Notes: generated by a model from the sequence alone, not told the origin. Counted from the stretch's first letter, positions 25,895 through 34,743 are shown. The stretch: DNA of 64,000 nucleotides from Candidatus Parvarchaeota archaeon (GCA_030615175.1 JAUWZX010000001.1:126566-190565); one strand, 5' to 3'. Numbers and translations: made by a program.

Positions 25895-26595
25895 ACTTTC
25901 ATTAACTCAAGGCAGTAATGTGCTTTGCCTGGGGCGTACTCAGTTACTTTGCGTTTATTGAGCAGTATTAATCCTTTGTAATTAATTTCATTCATTCTTT
26001 TATCGGTTATGTAGAAGTAAATTATTCCTCCTTTCTTCACTTTCTTTATTGCAGTGTTAAGTGTTTTCTGATTATTCTGTCTTGGAGCGTTCATTATTAT
26101 TTTATCAGCAATTGGCAGTTTCTTTGTTATTTCAAGCGCGTCGCCTTCGTACGCGATTATGTTTTTCACTTTATTAAGTTTAATATTCTCTAACAAATAC
26201 TTTACTGCTTTTGGGTTATGGTCTATTGCAAGGACTTTTAATGCTTTCTTGGCAATTGGTATTGCGTAGGGCCCGACTCCTGAAAACATGTCAATAACAA
26301 TGTCATTTTTCATTGCTTGATTAATTACTCTCTTCCTTTCTGTTTGCAGTCTTGGGCTGAAGTAAGTTTTGTTTAAGTCAATCTTGAATCTGTAATTGTT
26401 CTCTTTGTGTATTGTTTCAGTGGTCTTCTCACCTATCACGTGTTTTACTTTCTTTATCCTGTATGAACTTCTTACTTTTCCACTTCTCTTTACTACTGTT
26501 TTCACGTTCTTGTTTTTTAGTATTTCTTTTGCTGTTTTCTTGGATGCTTTTTCCTTTATTACTGCTATGCTTCCTATTATTTCGAATGTTGTCAT
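25891..26595 (-). CDS. Trm5-like tRNA (guanine37-N1)-methyltransferase
   Basis: TTFEIIGSIAVIK, TETIHKENNYRFKIDLNKTYFSPRLQTERKRV, DMFSGVGPYAIPIA, MNAPRQ. Start at internal Met. Confidence 0.8.
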   Translation of the reverse strand: MTTFEIIGSIAVIKEKASKKTAKEILKNKNVKTVVKRSGKVRSSYRIKKVKHVIGEKTTETIHKENNYRFKIDLNKTYFSPRLQTERKRVINQAMKNDIVIDMFSGVGPYAIPIAKKALKVLAIDHNPKAVKYLLENIKLNKVKNIIAYEGDALEITKKLPIADKIIMNAPRQNNQKTLNTAIKKVKKGGIIYFYITDKRMNEINYKGLILLNKRKVTEYAPGKAHYCLELMKV

Positions 26596-26963
26596 TTTTT
26601 CATGCTCTTGCTTACGAATAATACTCCAATAATTATTGTTATGATACCTATTATTCTTATAGCACTTATTGTTTCGCCTAGGAATTGCCATCCAAAGTAT
26701 GTTACTATGCCGTAGCCTGAGGCTACGAATGGGTATGCGAATGATAATTCAACTTTGCTTAATGCCATAAGCCAGGTGATTGTTGAGATGAAATAAAGCA
26801 GCAATCCAAGGAAGACCATTGGAGTGAATAAGAGCGTGGCTATGCCTATAACGCTTACATCTATTCCTCCTAACGAGTTTACTCCTAACTTTAAGAATAA
26901 TTGCCCGAATGCGCCCATTATAACGCTTGCAATTATTAGTGTTAATGCTTTTTTTGATTTCAT
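26592..26963 (-). CDS. SMR/EamA-like small transporter subunit
   Basis: Four TM segments; ALSKVELSFAYPFVASGYGIVTYFGWQFLGE. Confidence 0.78.
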   Translation of the reverse strand: MKSKKALTLIIASVIMGAFGQLFLKLGVNSLGGIDVSVIGIATLLFTPMVFLGLLLYFISTITWLMALSKVELSFAYPFVASGYGIVTYFGWQFLGETISAIRIIGIITIIIGVLFVSKSMKK

Positions 26964-27316
26964 GAGAATCCCACCATTATTATTCCTGTTATGATTATTG
27001 CAATTCCCATTAACCTGTTCCTTGTTATCTTTTCATTTAGGAATTTCCAGCTTAGGAATGTGACTAGGGCGTAGCCTGCTGCAAAGAAAGGGTACGCGAA
27101 TGATAGTTCTGCATTGCTTAGTGCGTAAAGGTAAATGACTGCTGAGCCGAAGTAAAGTATTAATCCCATCATTATTTTAGGTGTTAAGAACAGGTTGAAT
27201 AATCCTTTGATGCTGAATTTTTTAAGTTTGCCTTTTAATCCTTTTTTGTACAGTATCTGCCCTATTGAGTTTAGCGTCACGCTTAGTAATAATAATCCTA
27301 TTATGAGTATTACCAT
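26960..27316 (-). CDS. SMR/EamA-like small transporter subunit, paralogue of neighbour
   Basis: Four TM segments; ALSNAELSFAYPFFAAGYALVTFLSWKFLNE, clearly homologous to the adjacent gene. Confidence 0.78.
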   Translation of the reverse strand: MVILIIGLLLLSVTLNSIGQILYKKGLKGKLKKFSIKGLFNLFLTPKIMMGLILYFGSAVIYLYALSNAELSFAYPFFAAGYALVTFLSWKFLNEKITRNRLMGIAIIITGIIMVGFS

Positions 27317-27409
27317 TACAACTTAGGAAGACGAGGCGGATTTATAATGATTATTACTTATTAATAATTCCTTAACCCTTTTAAATTAATTATTTGTAAA
27401 AATTCATTA

Positions 27410-28477
27410 ATGAAGGTTTTAATTACTGGTGGTGCCGGTTTCTTGGGCAGCCACTTGGTTGAGCATTACTTGAATAAAGGGCATGAAGTTTACTGCATTG
27501 ACCATTTGGGCAGCGGCAGCAAGTCTAATATGGAATTATTTGAAACTAATGGGAATTACCACTTCTTTGAGCATGATGTTTCAAAACCCCTGCCTTCAAG
27601 TATTCCAAGAGTTGACTTAATTCTTCACTTTGCTTCACGCGCAAGCCCTCCTGATTACCAGGCATACCCTTTTGATACTATTAGTGCGAACACGATTGGA
27701 ACTGAGAATTTATTACAGAGAGCTCTTAAAGACGGCTCCCGTCTTGTTTATGCAAGCACTAGCGAGATTTATGGCAATCCTCCAAGAGAGGTTGAAATTA
27801 ATGACAAGACGTATAAGTTAATACCTTCTCCTGAATGCTTTTTAGGGTTAGTTAATAGTTTTGGCGTGCGCGCTTGTTATGATGAGAGCAAGCGTGCTGG
27901 CGAGGCGTGGGTTTTTGAGTATATAAGGAAAGGGGTTGATGCCCGCGTCGTCAGGATATTCAATACGTTTGGTCCTCGCATGAGGGTTGATGATGGCAGG
28001 GTTGTAACTAACTTCATTAAGCAGGCGATTCATAATAAACCATTAACTATTTATGGTGCTGGCGGGCAGATGAGAAGTTACTGTTATGTTGATGACTTAA
28101 TTAATGGTATTGTAAGGGTTGCTTCATTCGAGTTTGACGATGAATTTGAAAAGAAATTAAGCAGGTATGTTATGGGGAATCAGTTAAAATATCCTGGTGA
28201 TTACTTATTTGATTTCCATAATGAATTAAAGCTTAAACGCGTTTTTAATGTGGGTAATAATATTGAGCATAAGAGCGTTATAGAACTTGCTGACTTAATT
28301 GTTTCATTAACTGGCTCAAAGTCTGAATTAGAATTTCATGAATTGCCAGAGGATGACCCTGTTGACAGGGTTCCTGACACTACTAAGATTAGGTACTTGC
28401 TTGGCTACAAACCCAAGACAACTCTTAGAGAGGGGCTTGAGAGGACAATTAATCACTTTAAGGAAAAAATGAAATGA
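27410..28477 (+). CDS. NAD-dependent epimerase/dehydratase (UDP-glucuronate decarboxylase-like)
   Basis: MKVLITGGAGFLGSHLVEHYL, YASTSEIYGNP, YDESKRAGEAW, RIFNTFGPRMRVDDGRVV. Confidence 0.85.
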   Translation: MKVLITGGAGFLGSHLVEHYLNKGHEVYCIDHLGSGSKSNMELFETNGNYHFFEHDVSKPLPSSIPRVDLILHFASRASPPDYQAYPFDTISANTIGTENLLQRALKDGSRLVYASTSEIYGNPPREVEINDKTYKLIPSPECFLGLVNSFGVRACYDESKRAGEAWVFEYIRKGVDARVVRIFNTFGPRMRVDDGRVVTNFIKQAIHNKPLTIYGAGGQMRSYCYVDDLINGIVRVASFEFDDEFEKKLSRYVMGNQLKYPGDYLFDFHNELKLKRVFNVGNNIEHKSVIELADLIVSLTGSKSELEFHELPEDDPVDRVPDTTKIRYLLGYKPKTTLREGLERTINHFKEKMK

Positions 28478-29937
28478 ATGTTGTTGTCATTGGCACTGGT
28501 TATGTTGGTCATGCTATTGCTTGTTTGGCTGAGAAAGGGCATGATATTACTTTAATGGATATTGATGATAGTAAAGTTAGGATGATTAATGGCGGTGGTC
28601 CTGTAATTGTTGAAGAAGGTCTTGATGAAATAATTGAGCATGGAGTTAAGAATGATTTGATAAGGGCTTGCTTGGTTGATGATGGGCTTGAATACTTTAA
28701 GAGGGCTGATGTCATTTATGTTGCAGTAGGCACTCCTTGCAAGCCTGATGGCTGTATTGACTTGTCGCAGATTAATAGTGTTGCTGAATCCTTGGGTGGA
28801 ATCCTTAAATTTTTTGATAATAGTCCTGTGATTGCTGTTAAGAGTACTGTTCTGCCAGGCACTACTGATGTTTTCGGTTCTTTAATTGAAGAGTGTTCTG
28901 GTTTGAGGAGGGGTAGGGATTTTTATCTTGTTATGAATCCTGAATTCCTTCGTGAGGGGTGCGCTGTTAATGATTTCTTAAAGCCTGACAGCGTTGTTTT
29001 TGGCGGTGATGAGCCGGGCGTCTGTGTTTTGAGGGAGCTTTACTCATGGGCTGATGACAGGATTCATGTTGTTTCTAATATCAGGACTGCTGAGTCAGTT
29101 AAGTATTTTAAGAATGCCTTGCTTGCTACTAAGATTCATTTGGCTAATCAGTTAGCTAATCAGTGCGAGGAGGTTGGTGTTGATTATTATGATGTGAAGC
29201 CTTTTCTTGAGGTGATGGGTGGTGTTGCTCCTAGTTTTTTCCGTAATGGTCCTGGTTTTGGTGGCAGTTGTTTTCCTAAGGATGTTTCTGCTATTAATGA
29301 GCTTGTTAAGTCTTCTCTTCTCAGTGAAGTCTTGGAGTTGAATGAGTTGCAGGCTTTGCGCGTTATTGATTATTCAAGGAGTGCTGGTTATTCTCCGGAG
29401 AATAAGAGGGTGTGTGTTTATGGTTTGGCTTTTAAGCCTTTTACTGGTGATGTCAGGGAGTCTCCTGCTTTGAAATTGATTAAAGTGCTTCATGATAAGT
29501 GTGAATTAACTGTTTATGACCCTGAGGATGAGGCGGTTATTAATGCTAAGAGGGAATTGAATGGCTTGAATGTTAATTATGCCTGTAACTTTAATGAGGC
29601 TGTTTCCTCTTCTGTGCTTCATTATGTCTTGACTGACTGGCCTGTTTTTAAGTGTTTGAAGGATGTTCCTGGGACTGTGTTCTTTACTCACCGGCTTGTG
29701 GAGCCTGATGTTAGTAATTATAAGTATTGTCTTGGCAGTCCATTAGAGAGAGCGGTTGATTATGAGGCAAGGCTTGGAGTGTTTGTTGATTTTGCTGAGA
29801 GAAAGGTTATTAGTGCCAGGAGAGAGTTTGCGCGTGATTTCGAGCAGTACTTTAATTCTATTGGAGTCAGGTTTGAGGAAGTTGTGAGCGTTGTTTGTAT
29901 GGATAATCGTTTAAGTCCTGGTTATCTTCTTGACTAA
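28474..29937 (+). CDS. UDP-glucose/GDP-mannose 6-dehydrogenase family, C-terminally extended
   Basis: MNVVVIGTGYVGHAIACLAEKGHDITLMDIDD, NPEFLREGCAVNDFLKPDSVVFGG, NGPGFGGSCFPKDVSAI, CVYGLAFKPFTGDVRESPAL. Confidence 0.92.
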   Translation: MNVVVIGTGYVGHAIACLAEKGHDITLMDIDDSKVRMINGGGPVIVEEGLDEIIEHGVKNDLIRACLVDDGLEYFKRADVIYVAVGTPCKPDGCIDLSQINSVAESLGGILKFFDNSPVIAVKSTVLPGTTDVFGSLIEECSGLRRGRDFYLVMNPEFLREGCAVNDFLKPDSVVFGGDEPGVCVLRELYSWADDRIHVVSNIRTAESVKYFKNALLATKIHLANQLANQCEEVGVDYYDVKPFLEVMGGVAPSFFRNGPGFGGSCFPKDVSAINELVKSSLLSEVLELNELQALRVIDYSRSAGYSPENKRVCVYGLAFKPFTGDVRESPALKLIKVLHDKCELTVYDPEDEAVINAKRELNGLNVNYACNFNEAVSSSVLHYVLTDWPVFKCLKDVPGTVFFTHRLVEPDVSNYKYCLGSPLERAVDYEARLGVFVDFAERKVISARREFARDFEQYFNSIGVRFEEVVSVVCMDNRLSPGYLLD

Positions 29938-30741
29938 TGCCACATCTTCTTTTGTGTGGACGTTAACCCATTCGCCTGAAACAGGGTAGCCGTGCATTAG
30001 TCCTTGCTTTGCCAGTTTTGGGAAAACGTTTTCCTGAAGACTCCAATTAATTTTTCCTGGCGGTATGTAGTCAAATATTTTTTCACTCATGAATCCAACG
30101 AAAGTGTTGGCCAGGAATGTTTTAGGATTGTCAGGTTTTTCATAGTATTCAATTATTTTTTCTCCGCTCATTTCAACTATTCCTTTATTAAAAGGGAAGC
30201 TTGTCTGCGCGTGAATGCCGAAGGTGCATACTGAATTATTTTTTTTGTGGAATTCATAAATCTTTTTTAAGTCAAAATTAAAGAAGTGGTCTGCTAGTAG
30301 TATTAGGAAGTCGCTTTTTATTTCGTTTTTAATTAATTCAAGTGTTTTGGCGGTTCCAAGGCTTTCTTTTTCTTCAACGTAATTAATTGTTGCGTCAATT
30401 TTCTTGCCAGTGCCTAATGTTTCGTAAATTTTTGACAGCACTTCCTGTCTTCCAATGATGTAGAAGTTATGGAATCCTGCTTCCTTTGCCTTGAGTATTG
30501 TGTCTTCTATTAATGTTCTTCTTCCTACTTTTATTAGTGGCCTTATCGTGTTTAATCCTTTTACAATCATTGGTTTAGGGTCTCCTCCTGCAAGTATTAC
30601 TGCGTTCTTCATGCTGGAAACGTATTCTCTTAGTATCCGTTCAACCGCGTCGCTTCTTGAGCGCACGAATAATCCGTCAACTAATCCATCAATCTTTTTA
30701 AGTAATTCTTTGTTAATGCTTAGTGAGATGCGTGCTTTCAT
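29911..30741 (-). CDS. Ribbon-helix-helix domain fused to a degenerate sugar-phosphate nucleotidyltransferase domain
   Basis: N-terminus MKARISLSINKELLKKIDGLVDGLFVRSRSDAVERILREYV is RHH-like; then NAVILAGGDPKPMIVKGLNTIRPLIKV, YVEEKESLGTAKTLELI, LLADHFFNFDL are NTase-like. Confidence 0.85.
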   Translation of the reverse strand: MKARISLSINKELLKKIDGLVDGLFVRSRSDAVERILREYVSSMKNAVILAGGDPKPMIVKGLNTIRPLIKVGRRTLIEDTILKAKEAGFHNFYIIGRQEVLSKIYETLGTGKKIDATINYVEEKESLGTAKTLELIKNEIKSDFLILLADHFFNFDLKKIYEFHKKNNSVCTFGIHAQTSFPFNKGIVEMSGEKIIEYYEKPDNPKTFLANTFVGFMSEKIFDYIPPGKINWSLQENVFPKLAKQGLMHGYPVSGEWVNVHTKEDVALVKKITRT

Positions 30742-30750
30742 TTTATTAAG

Positions 30751-30841
30751 TAATACGCTTTTATTACTTTTTAATACTTTTGGTAATAAAGTTAATACTC
30801 AGGTATTACTTTTTAATACTTTCATTACTCTTAATAAATAC
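30751..30841. promoter_or_regulatory. 21-bp phased operator-like array (TAATAC x4)
   Basis: TAATAC begins at 30751, 30772, 30793 and 30814, exactly 21 bp apart; TATTAC at 30762 and 30804 with its reverse complement GTAATA at 30783; degenerate TAAATAC at 30835; 18-bp direct repeat ATTACTTTTTAATACTTT at 30763-30780 and 30805-30822. Confidence 0.8.
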
Positions 30842-30862
30842 TTTTTGTTCAATCTTTTTTAA

Positions 30863-31810
30863 ATGAATGAAGATGTTTCTAGGCAGGTAGTTACTCCTTC
30901 TGTTAGCAAAGGTCCGAGCAGGTTTCCTATTGTTTCTAGGTCGGTAGTTATTCCTGCTGCTGGCAAGGGTTCGCGTATGCTTCCTATTACTGCTATTGTT
31001 CCTAAGGAGGGGACTTTTGTTTTGACTAAGATTAATGGTCATTACAGGAATGATTTTCTTGTTAATCATGTTCTTAATTCCTGTATTGATTGCGGGTTGC
31101 TTGATGTTGTTATTATTGCTGGTTATCAGAAGGGTAGTTTGCAGGATATTGTTTGTATGGTTGGTCCTGAGGAGACTCGTGATGCTGAGTTCGTTGTTCA
31201 GAATCAGAGTTTTGGTTGGGGTTTAGGCAAGGCTGTTGAGGCTGCTGAGAAGGCTGTTAAGCATTATGCTGGTGATGATTTTGTTGTCTGGCTTGGTGAT
31301 AATATTTTTGATAATACTGATTCAATTAAGGATATGATTTATTCTGTTGATGATTATTTTGCCAAGATTCTTGTTTTAAAGACTGATAGGCCTAGTTTTT
31401 ATGGTGTTGTTAAGTTTGACAGTGATTTTAATGGTTCTCATGGTTTAATCACTGATATTTTTGAGAAGCCTGATGTTAATGAGAGGGCTCCTTATGCTGT
31501 TGATGGTTTTTATTATGGTGTTGCTGGTGTTTACGTTTTCAGTAAGAAGATTTTTGATTATTTGAAGCGGGTTGAGCCTGGCAAGGGCGGTGAGTTTCAG
31601 TTAACTGATGCTATTAAGCTTGGTATTGATTGCGGTGAGAGGGTTTGCTGTTATGTTCATGATGGTGAGCGTTATGATTTCGGCACTTGGGTTGATTATA
31701 ATACTTATCAGGCCAGGTTCTGGTCTGAGGTTTATAGTGAGCCTGTATTATTGGACAAGCTTAATGAGGACCAGATGAATTTGATGTTAAAGTTAAAGAG
31801 TGATTTTTAA
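30863..31810 (+). CDS. sugar-1-phosphate nucleotidyltransferase (GalU/UGPase-like) with duplicated N-terminal motif
   Basis: VVIPAAGKGSRMLPITAIVPKEG, VVWLGDNIFDNTD, FEKPDVNERAPYAVDGFYYGVAGVYVF. Confidence 0.88.
   Translation: MNEDVSRQVVTPSVSKGPSRFPIVSRSVVIPAAGKGSRMLPITAIVPKEGTFVLTKINGHYRNDFLVNHVLNSCIDCGLLDVVIIAGYQKGSLQDIVCMVGPEETRDAEFVVQNQSFGWGLGKAVEAAEKAVKHYAGDDFVVWLGDNIFDNTDSIKDMIYSVDDYFAKILVLKTDRPSFYGVVKFDSDFNGSHGLITDIFEKPDVNERAPYAVDGFYYGVAGVYVFSKKIFDYLKRVEPGKGGEFQLTDAIKLGIDCGERVCCYVHDGERYDFGTWVDYNTYQARFWSEVYSEPVLLDKLNEDQMNLMLKLKSDF
30875..30988 (+). repeat. In-frame 57-bp tandem duplication (19 aa) inside the NTase gene
   Basis: 30875-30931 and 30932-30988 match at 45 of 57 positions by hand alignment; peptides VSRQVVTPSVSKGPSRFPI and VSRSVVIPAAGKGSRMLPI. 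Confidence 0.88.
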
Positions 31811-32911
31811 GTGAGGGCTTTGGTTACTGGTGGATTAGGATTCATCGGCTCTTTCATTGTTGATGAGTTAGTTAGGAATAAGCATTCTGTGCGCGTGCTT
31901 GATAATTTAGAGCCTCAGGTTCATGCAGGTAAACTGCCTGACTACACTAATCCTGAGGCTGAAGTTATTATTGGCAGTGTTTGTGATTCAAGTGTCTGGT
32001 CCAGAGTGCTTGAGGATGTTGAAGTCATTTTTCATCAGGCTGCGATGGTTGGCATGGGGCAGTCACAGTACTTGATTAATAAGTATGTTGACGTTAACGT
32101 GACTGGTACTGCTAAAATGCTTGATTACTTAGCTAATCATGAGCATAATGTTAAGAAATTGCTTGTTGCTGCAAGTATGTCCTCTTATGGTGAGGGTTTG
32201 TGTAAGTGTTCTAAGTGTGGTTTGGTTGAGCCTCCAATGAGGAGCAATGAACAAATAAATGATAAGAAGTGGGAGTTGCGTTGCCCGACCTGCAACTCCC
32301 AGTTATCATCAATGCCCACGCCTGAGACCAAGAGGCTTGACAGCAGTGCTGTTTATTCTTTAACTAAGAAGTATCAGGAGGAGATGTGTTTGTCTTTTGG
32401 CAAAACGTATGGTATTCCTGTTGTCAGTATGCGTTACTTTAATGCTTATGGTCCTAGGCAGTCATTGTCTAATCCTTATACTGGTGTTGCTGCTTTATTC
32501 ACTAGCAGGTTGAAGAATGGTAATACTCCTTTAGTTTTTGAGGATGGATTGCAGAATCGTGATTTCATTCATGTTGAGGATGTTGCCTGCGCTAATGTTT
32601 TCTTAATGAATCATAATATTAGTGGTGAGGCATTTAATATTGGTACTGGTAATACTGTTTCAATTCTTGACTTGGCTAGGAAACTGGCTCAAGGATTGGG
32701 AGTTGACATTGAGCCTAGAGTTTTAAATCAAGGCAGGCCTGGTGATGTGCGTTACTGTTATGCTGATAATTCTAAATTAAGCAGTCTTGGCTTTTCTTTT
32801 AAGTATCCTGAACTTGATATTGATACACTTATTGACTGGAGCAAGGCGGCTGTAGCAGTTGATAAAAGCGAAAAAGCTTTAAATGAAATGAAGCAAAGAG
32901 GATTATTATGA
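31811..32911 (+). CDS. NAD-dependent epimerase with Cys4 insert (dTDP-L-rhamnose 4-epimerase-like)
   Basis: GTG start; MRALVTGGLGFIGSFIVDEL; YGEGLCKCSKCGLVEPP..WELRCPTCNSQ; YSLTKKYQEE; NAYGPRQSLSNPYTG. Confidence 0.82.
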   Translation: MRALVTGGLGFIGSFIVDELVRNKHSVRVLDNLEPQVHAGKLPDYTNPEAEVIIGSVCDSSVWSRVLEDVEVIFHQAAMVGMGQSQYLINKYVDVNVTGTAKMLDYLANHEHNVKKLLVAASMSSYGEGLCKCSKCGLVEPPMRSNEQINDKKWELRCPTCNSQLSSMPTPETKRLDSSAVYSLTKKYQEEMCLSFGKTYGIPVVSMRYFNAYGPRQSLSNPYTGVAALFTSRLKNGNTPLVFEDGLQNRDFIHVEDVACANVFLMNHNISGEAFNIGTGNTVSILDLARKLAQGLGVDIEPRVLNQGRPGDVRYCYADNSKLSSLGFSFKYPELDIDTLIDWSKAAVAVDKSEKALNEMKQRGLL

Positions 32912-33990
32912 GAATATTAATTGTTGGCGGTGACGGGTTCGTTGCTTTTCATAATACTAAATACTTATTAGAGAGAGGGATTGCTGATGAAATAATATTG
33001 CTTGACAATCAGTCAAGGGCTGGTGGCAGGAATATTAGTTACTTGCAGACAGAGTTTGGCGAGGATAAAGTTATTAATGTTAAGGCTGATATCCGCGACC
33101 TTAGTGAAATAATTCCTTACTTTAAGGATGTTGACCGCGTTTACCATACAGCGGCGCAAGTAACCATGACTAAGAGTTTAGAAAACCCTGTATGGGATTA
33201 TGGAATTAATAGTACTGGGACAATAAATGTTTTGGAAGCAGTTAGGCTTAAGTGTTCTGATGCGCCAGTAATTTACTGTTCAACTAATAAGGTTTACGGC
33301 GACATTATCAAGGTTGATGCTCATAGGAAATTTAATAATAGTGACTACGTTGTGAGGAATAATAAGTATACTTATTCTGATGAGTTAATTGAAGGCATTA
33401 CTGAAAATGGCTTTCATGTTGGACCTGAAGCAGCTAATTGTCCTTACGGCACTTCTAAAATGATGGGTGAATTGTCTATGAGGAATTACTTTGATTCTTA
33501 TGGCATTAAGACTGTTAGGGCGCGCATGAGTTGTATTTATGGGACTCACCAGTACGGGTGCGAGGATCAAGGCTGGCTTTCATGGTTTACTATTAGAACA
33601 CTTCTTGATGAACCAATAACTATTTTTGGTGATGGCATGCAGGTGCGTGATGTTTTATACGGCAGCGACCATGCAAGAGCTTTTGATTTAATGGCGGCAA
33701 CGCCTAAGTGTTATGGCGGGGCGTTTAATCTTGGTGGAGGTCATGATAATACTTTATCACTTCTTGAATTATTGGATTTGATTGAGCAATTCACTGGCAA
33801 GCGAACAGACATTAAGTACTCTGACTGGCGCCACGGCGACCAAAGAGTGTATATTAGTGACATTATGAAATTGAAGGAATATACTGGCTGGGAGCCTGAA
33901 GTTTCTGTTCATGATGGTGTTAAGAAATTAATTGACTGGACTGCTGGTAATATTAAGGAAATCAAGAAAGTCATTTCTGAGTCTTCTTAA
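32908..33990 (+). CDS. NAD-dependent epimerase (CDP-paratose/tyvelose 2-epimerase-like)
   Basis: MRILIVGGDGFVAFHNTKYLLERG, YCSTNKVYGD, PYGTSKMMGEL, RMSCIYGTHQYGCEDQGWLSWF. Confidence 0.8.
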   Translation: MRILIVGGDGFVAFHNTKYLLERGIADEIILLDNQSRAGGRNISYLQTEFGEDKVINVKADIRDLSEIIPYFKDVDRVYHTAAQVTMTKSLENPVWDYGINSTGTINVLEAVRLKCSDAPVIYCSTNKVYGDIIKVDAHRKFNNSDYVVRNNKYTYSDELIEGITENGFHVGPEAANCPYGTSKMMGELSMRNYFDSYGIKTVRARMSCIYGTHQYGCEDQGWLSWFTIRTLLDEPITIFGDGMQVRDVLYGSDHARAFDLMAATPKCYGGAFNLGGGHDNTLSLLELLDLIEQFTGKRTDIKYSDWRHGDQRVYISDIMKLKEYTGWEPEVSVHDGVKKLIDWTAGNIKEIKKVISESS

Positions 33991-34684
33991 GATACAATTT
34001 GTATAGTTTCCATAAGCGCTTTAAGTATTTTATTCCTCCTTTGATTATGCCGCCGAATTTGGGTTTTCCTTTCTTCCTTCTGTACCAGTTATTCGGTATT
34101 TCAGTGAATTTATAGCCTTTAATCCATGCTTTTAATGGTACTTCTATTGTTATGTCAAATCCTTGTGATTCAAATTCTTCTTTCTTTATTACTTCTTTCT
34201 TGTACATCTTGAATGCATTGGATATGTCTTTGTATGGCATTTTGAACATGAATGCTAGTAAGTTATTGAATGCCCTGTTAGCGAGTAATTTCGTTATTGG
34301 GTAGCCGGTTACTTTTGATTTCTTTGTGAACCGGTTTCCTGTTATCACGTCGTAGCCTTGTTTTGCTTTTCTTAGCATTTTCACTAAGTCTTTTGGGTCG
34401 TCTGATGAGTCTGCCATTACTAATGCTATGTAGTCGCCTGTTGCTTTCTTGTAGCCTGCTTTTACTGCTTTCCCAAATCCTCTTTCGCCTTTCCTGTGAA
34501 CTGTTTTAATCCTTTTATCGTTTCTTGCCAGTTCATTAATTATTTTTCCTGTATTGTCAGTTGAGCAGTCATTAACCAGTATTAATTCGTAGTTTTCATT
34601 CTTTAATGCTTTGCTTACTGATTTTGCGCATTTCTTAATATTTCCTTCTTCATTATTCCCTGGGATAACAACTGATAGTTTCAT
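33971..34684 (-). CDS. family 2 glycosyltransferase (DPM1-like)
   Basis: MKLSVVIPGNNEEGNI, LVNDCSTDNT, VMADSSDDPKDLVKML. Confidence 0.88.
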   Translation of the reverse strand: MKLSVVIPGNNEEGNIKKCAKSVSKALKNENYELILVNDCSTDNTGKIINELARNDKRIKTVHRKGERGFGKAVKAGYKKATGDYIALVMADSSDDPKDLVKMLRKAKQGYDVITGNRFTKKSKVTGYPITKLLANRAFNNLLAFMFKMPYKDISNAFKMYKKEVIKKEEFESQGFDITIEVPLKAWIKGYKFTEIPNNWYRRKKGKPKFGGIIKGGIKYLKRLWKLYKLYLKKTQK

Positions 34685-34743
34685 GGTGCTATCTTTGATT
34701 TAGGAAATGTTTATAAAATTAGCGAATAATAAAATTCTTTGAT

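Noticed and set aside
30751-30841. CRISPR or simple AT-rich repeat
   Set aside because: Units are only 21 bp with short conserved cores and drifting linkers, fitting a phased operator better.
30806-31069. 87-aa minus-strand ORF overlapping the operator array and NTase start
   Set aside because: R/N-rich shadow of the NTase duplication region, no start context or family resemblance.
32209-32330. Zinc-ribbon insertion in the epimerase as a novel fusion
   Set aside because: A comparable Cys4 insert is, from memory, characteristic of known dTDP-L-rhamnose 4-epimerase-like proteins, so it is probably family-typical.
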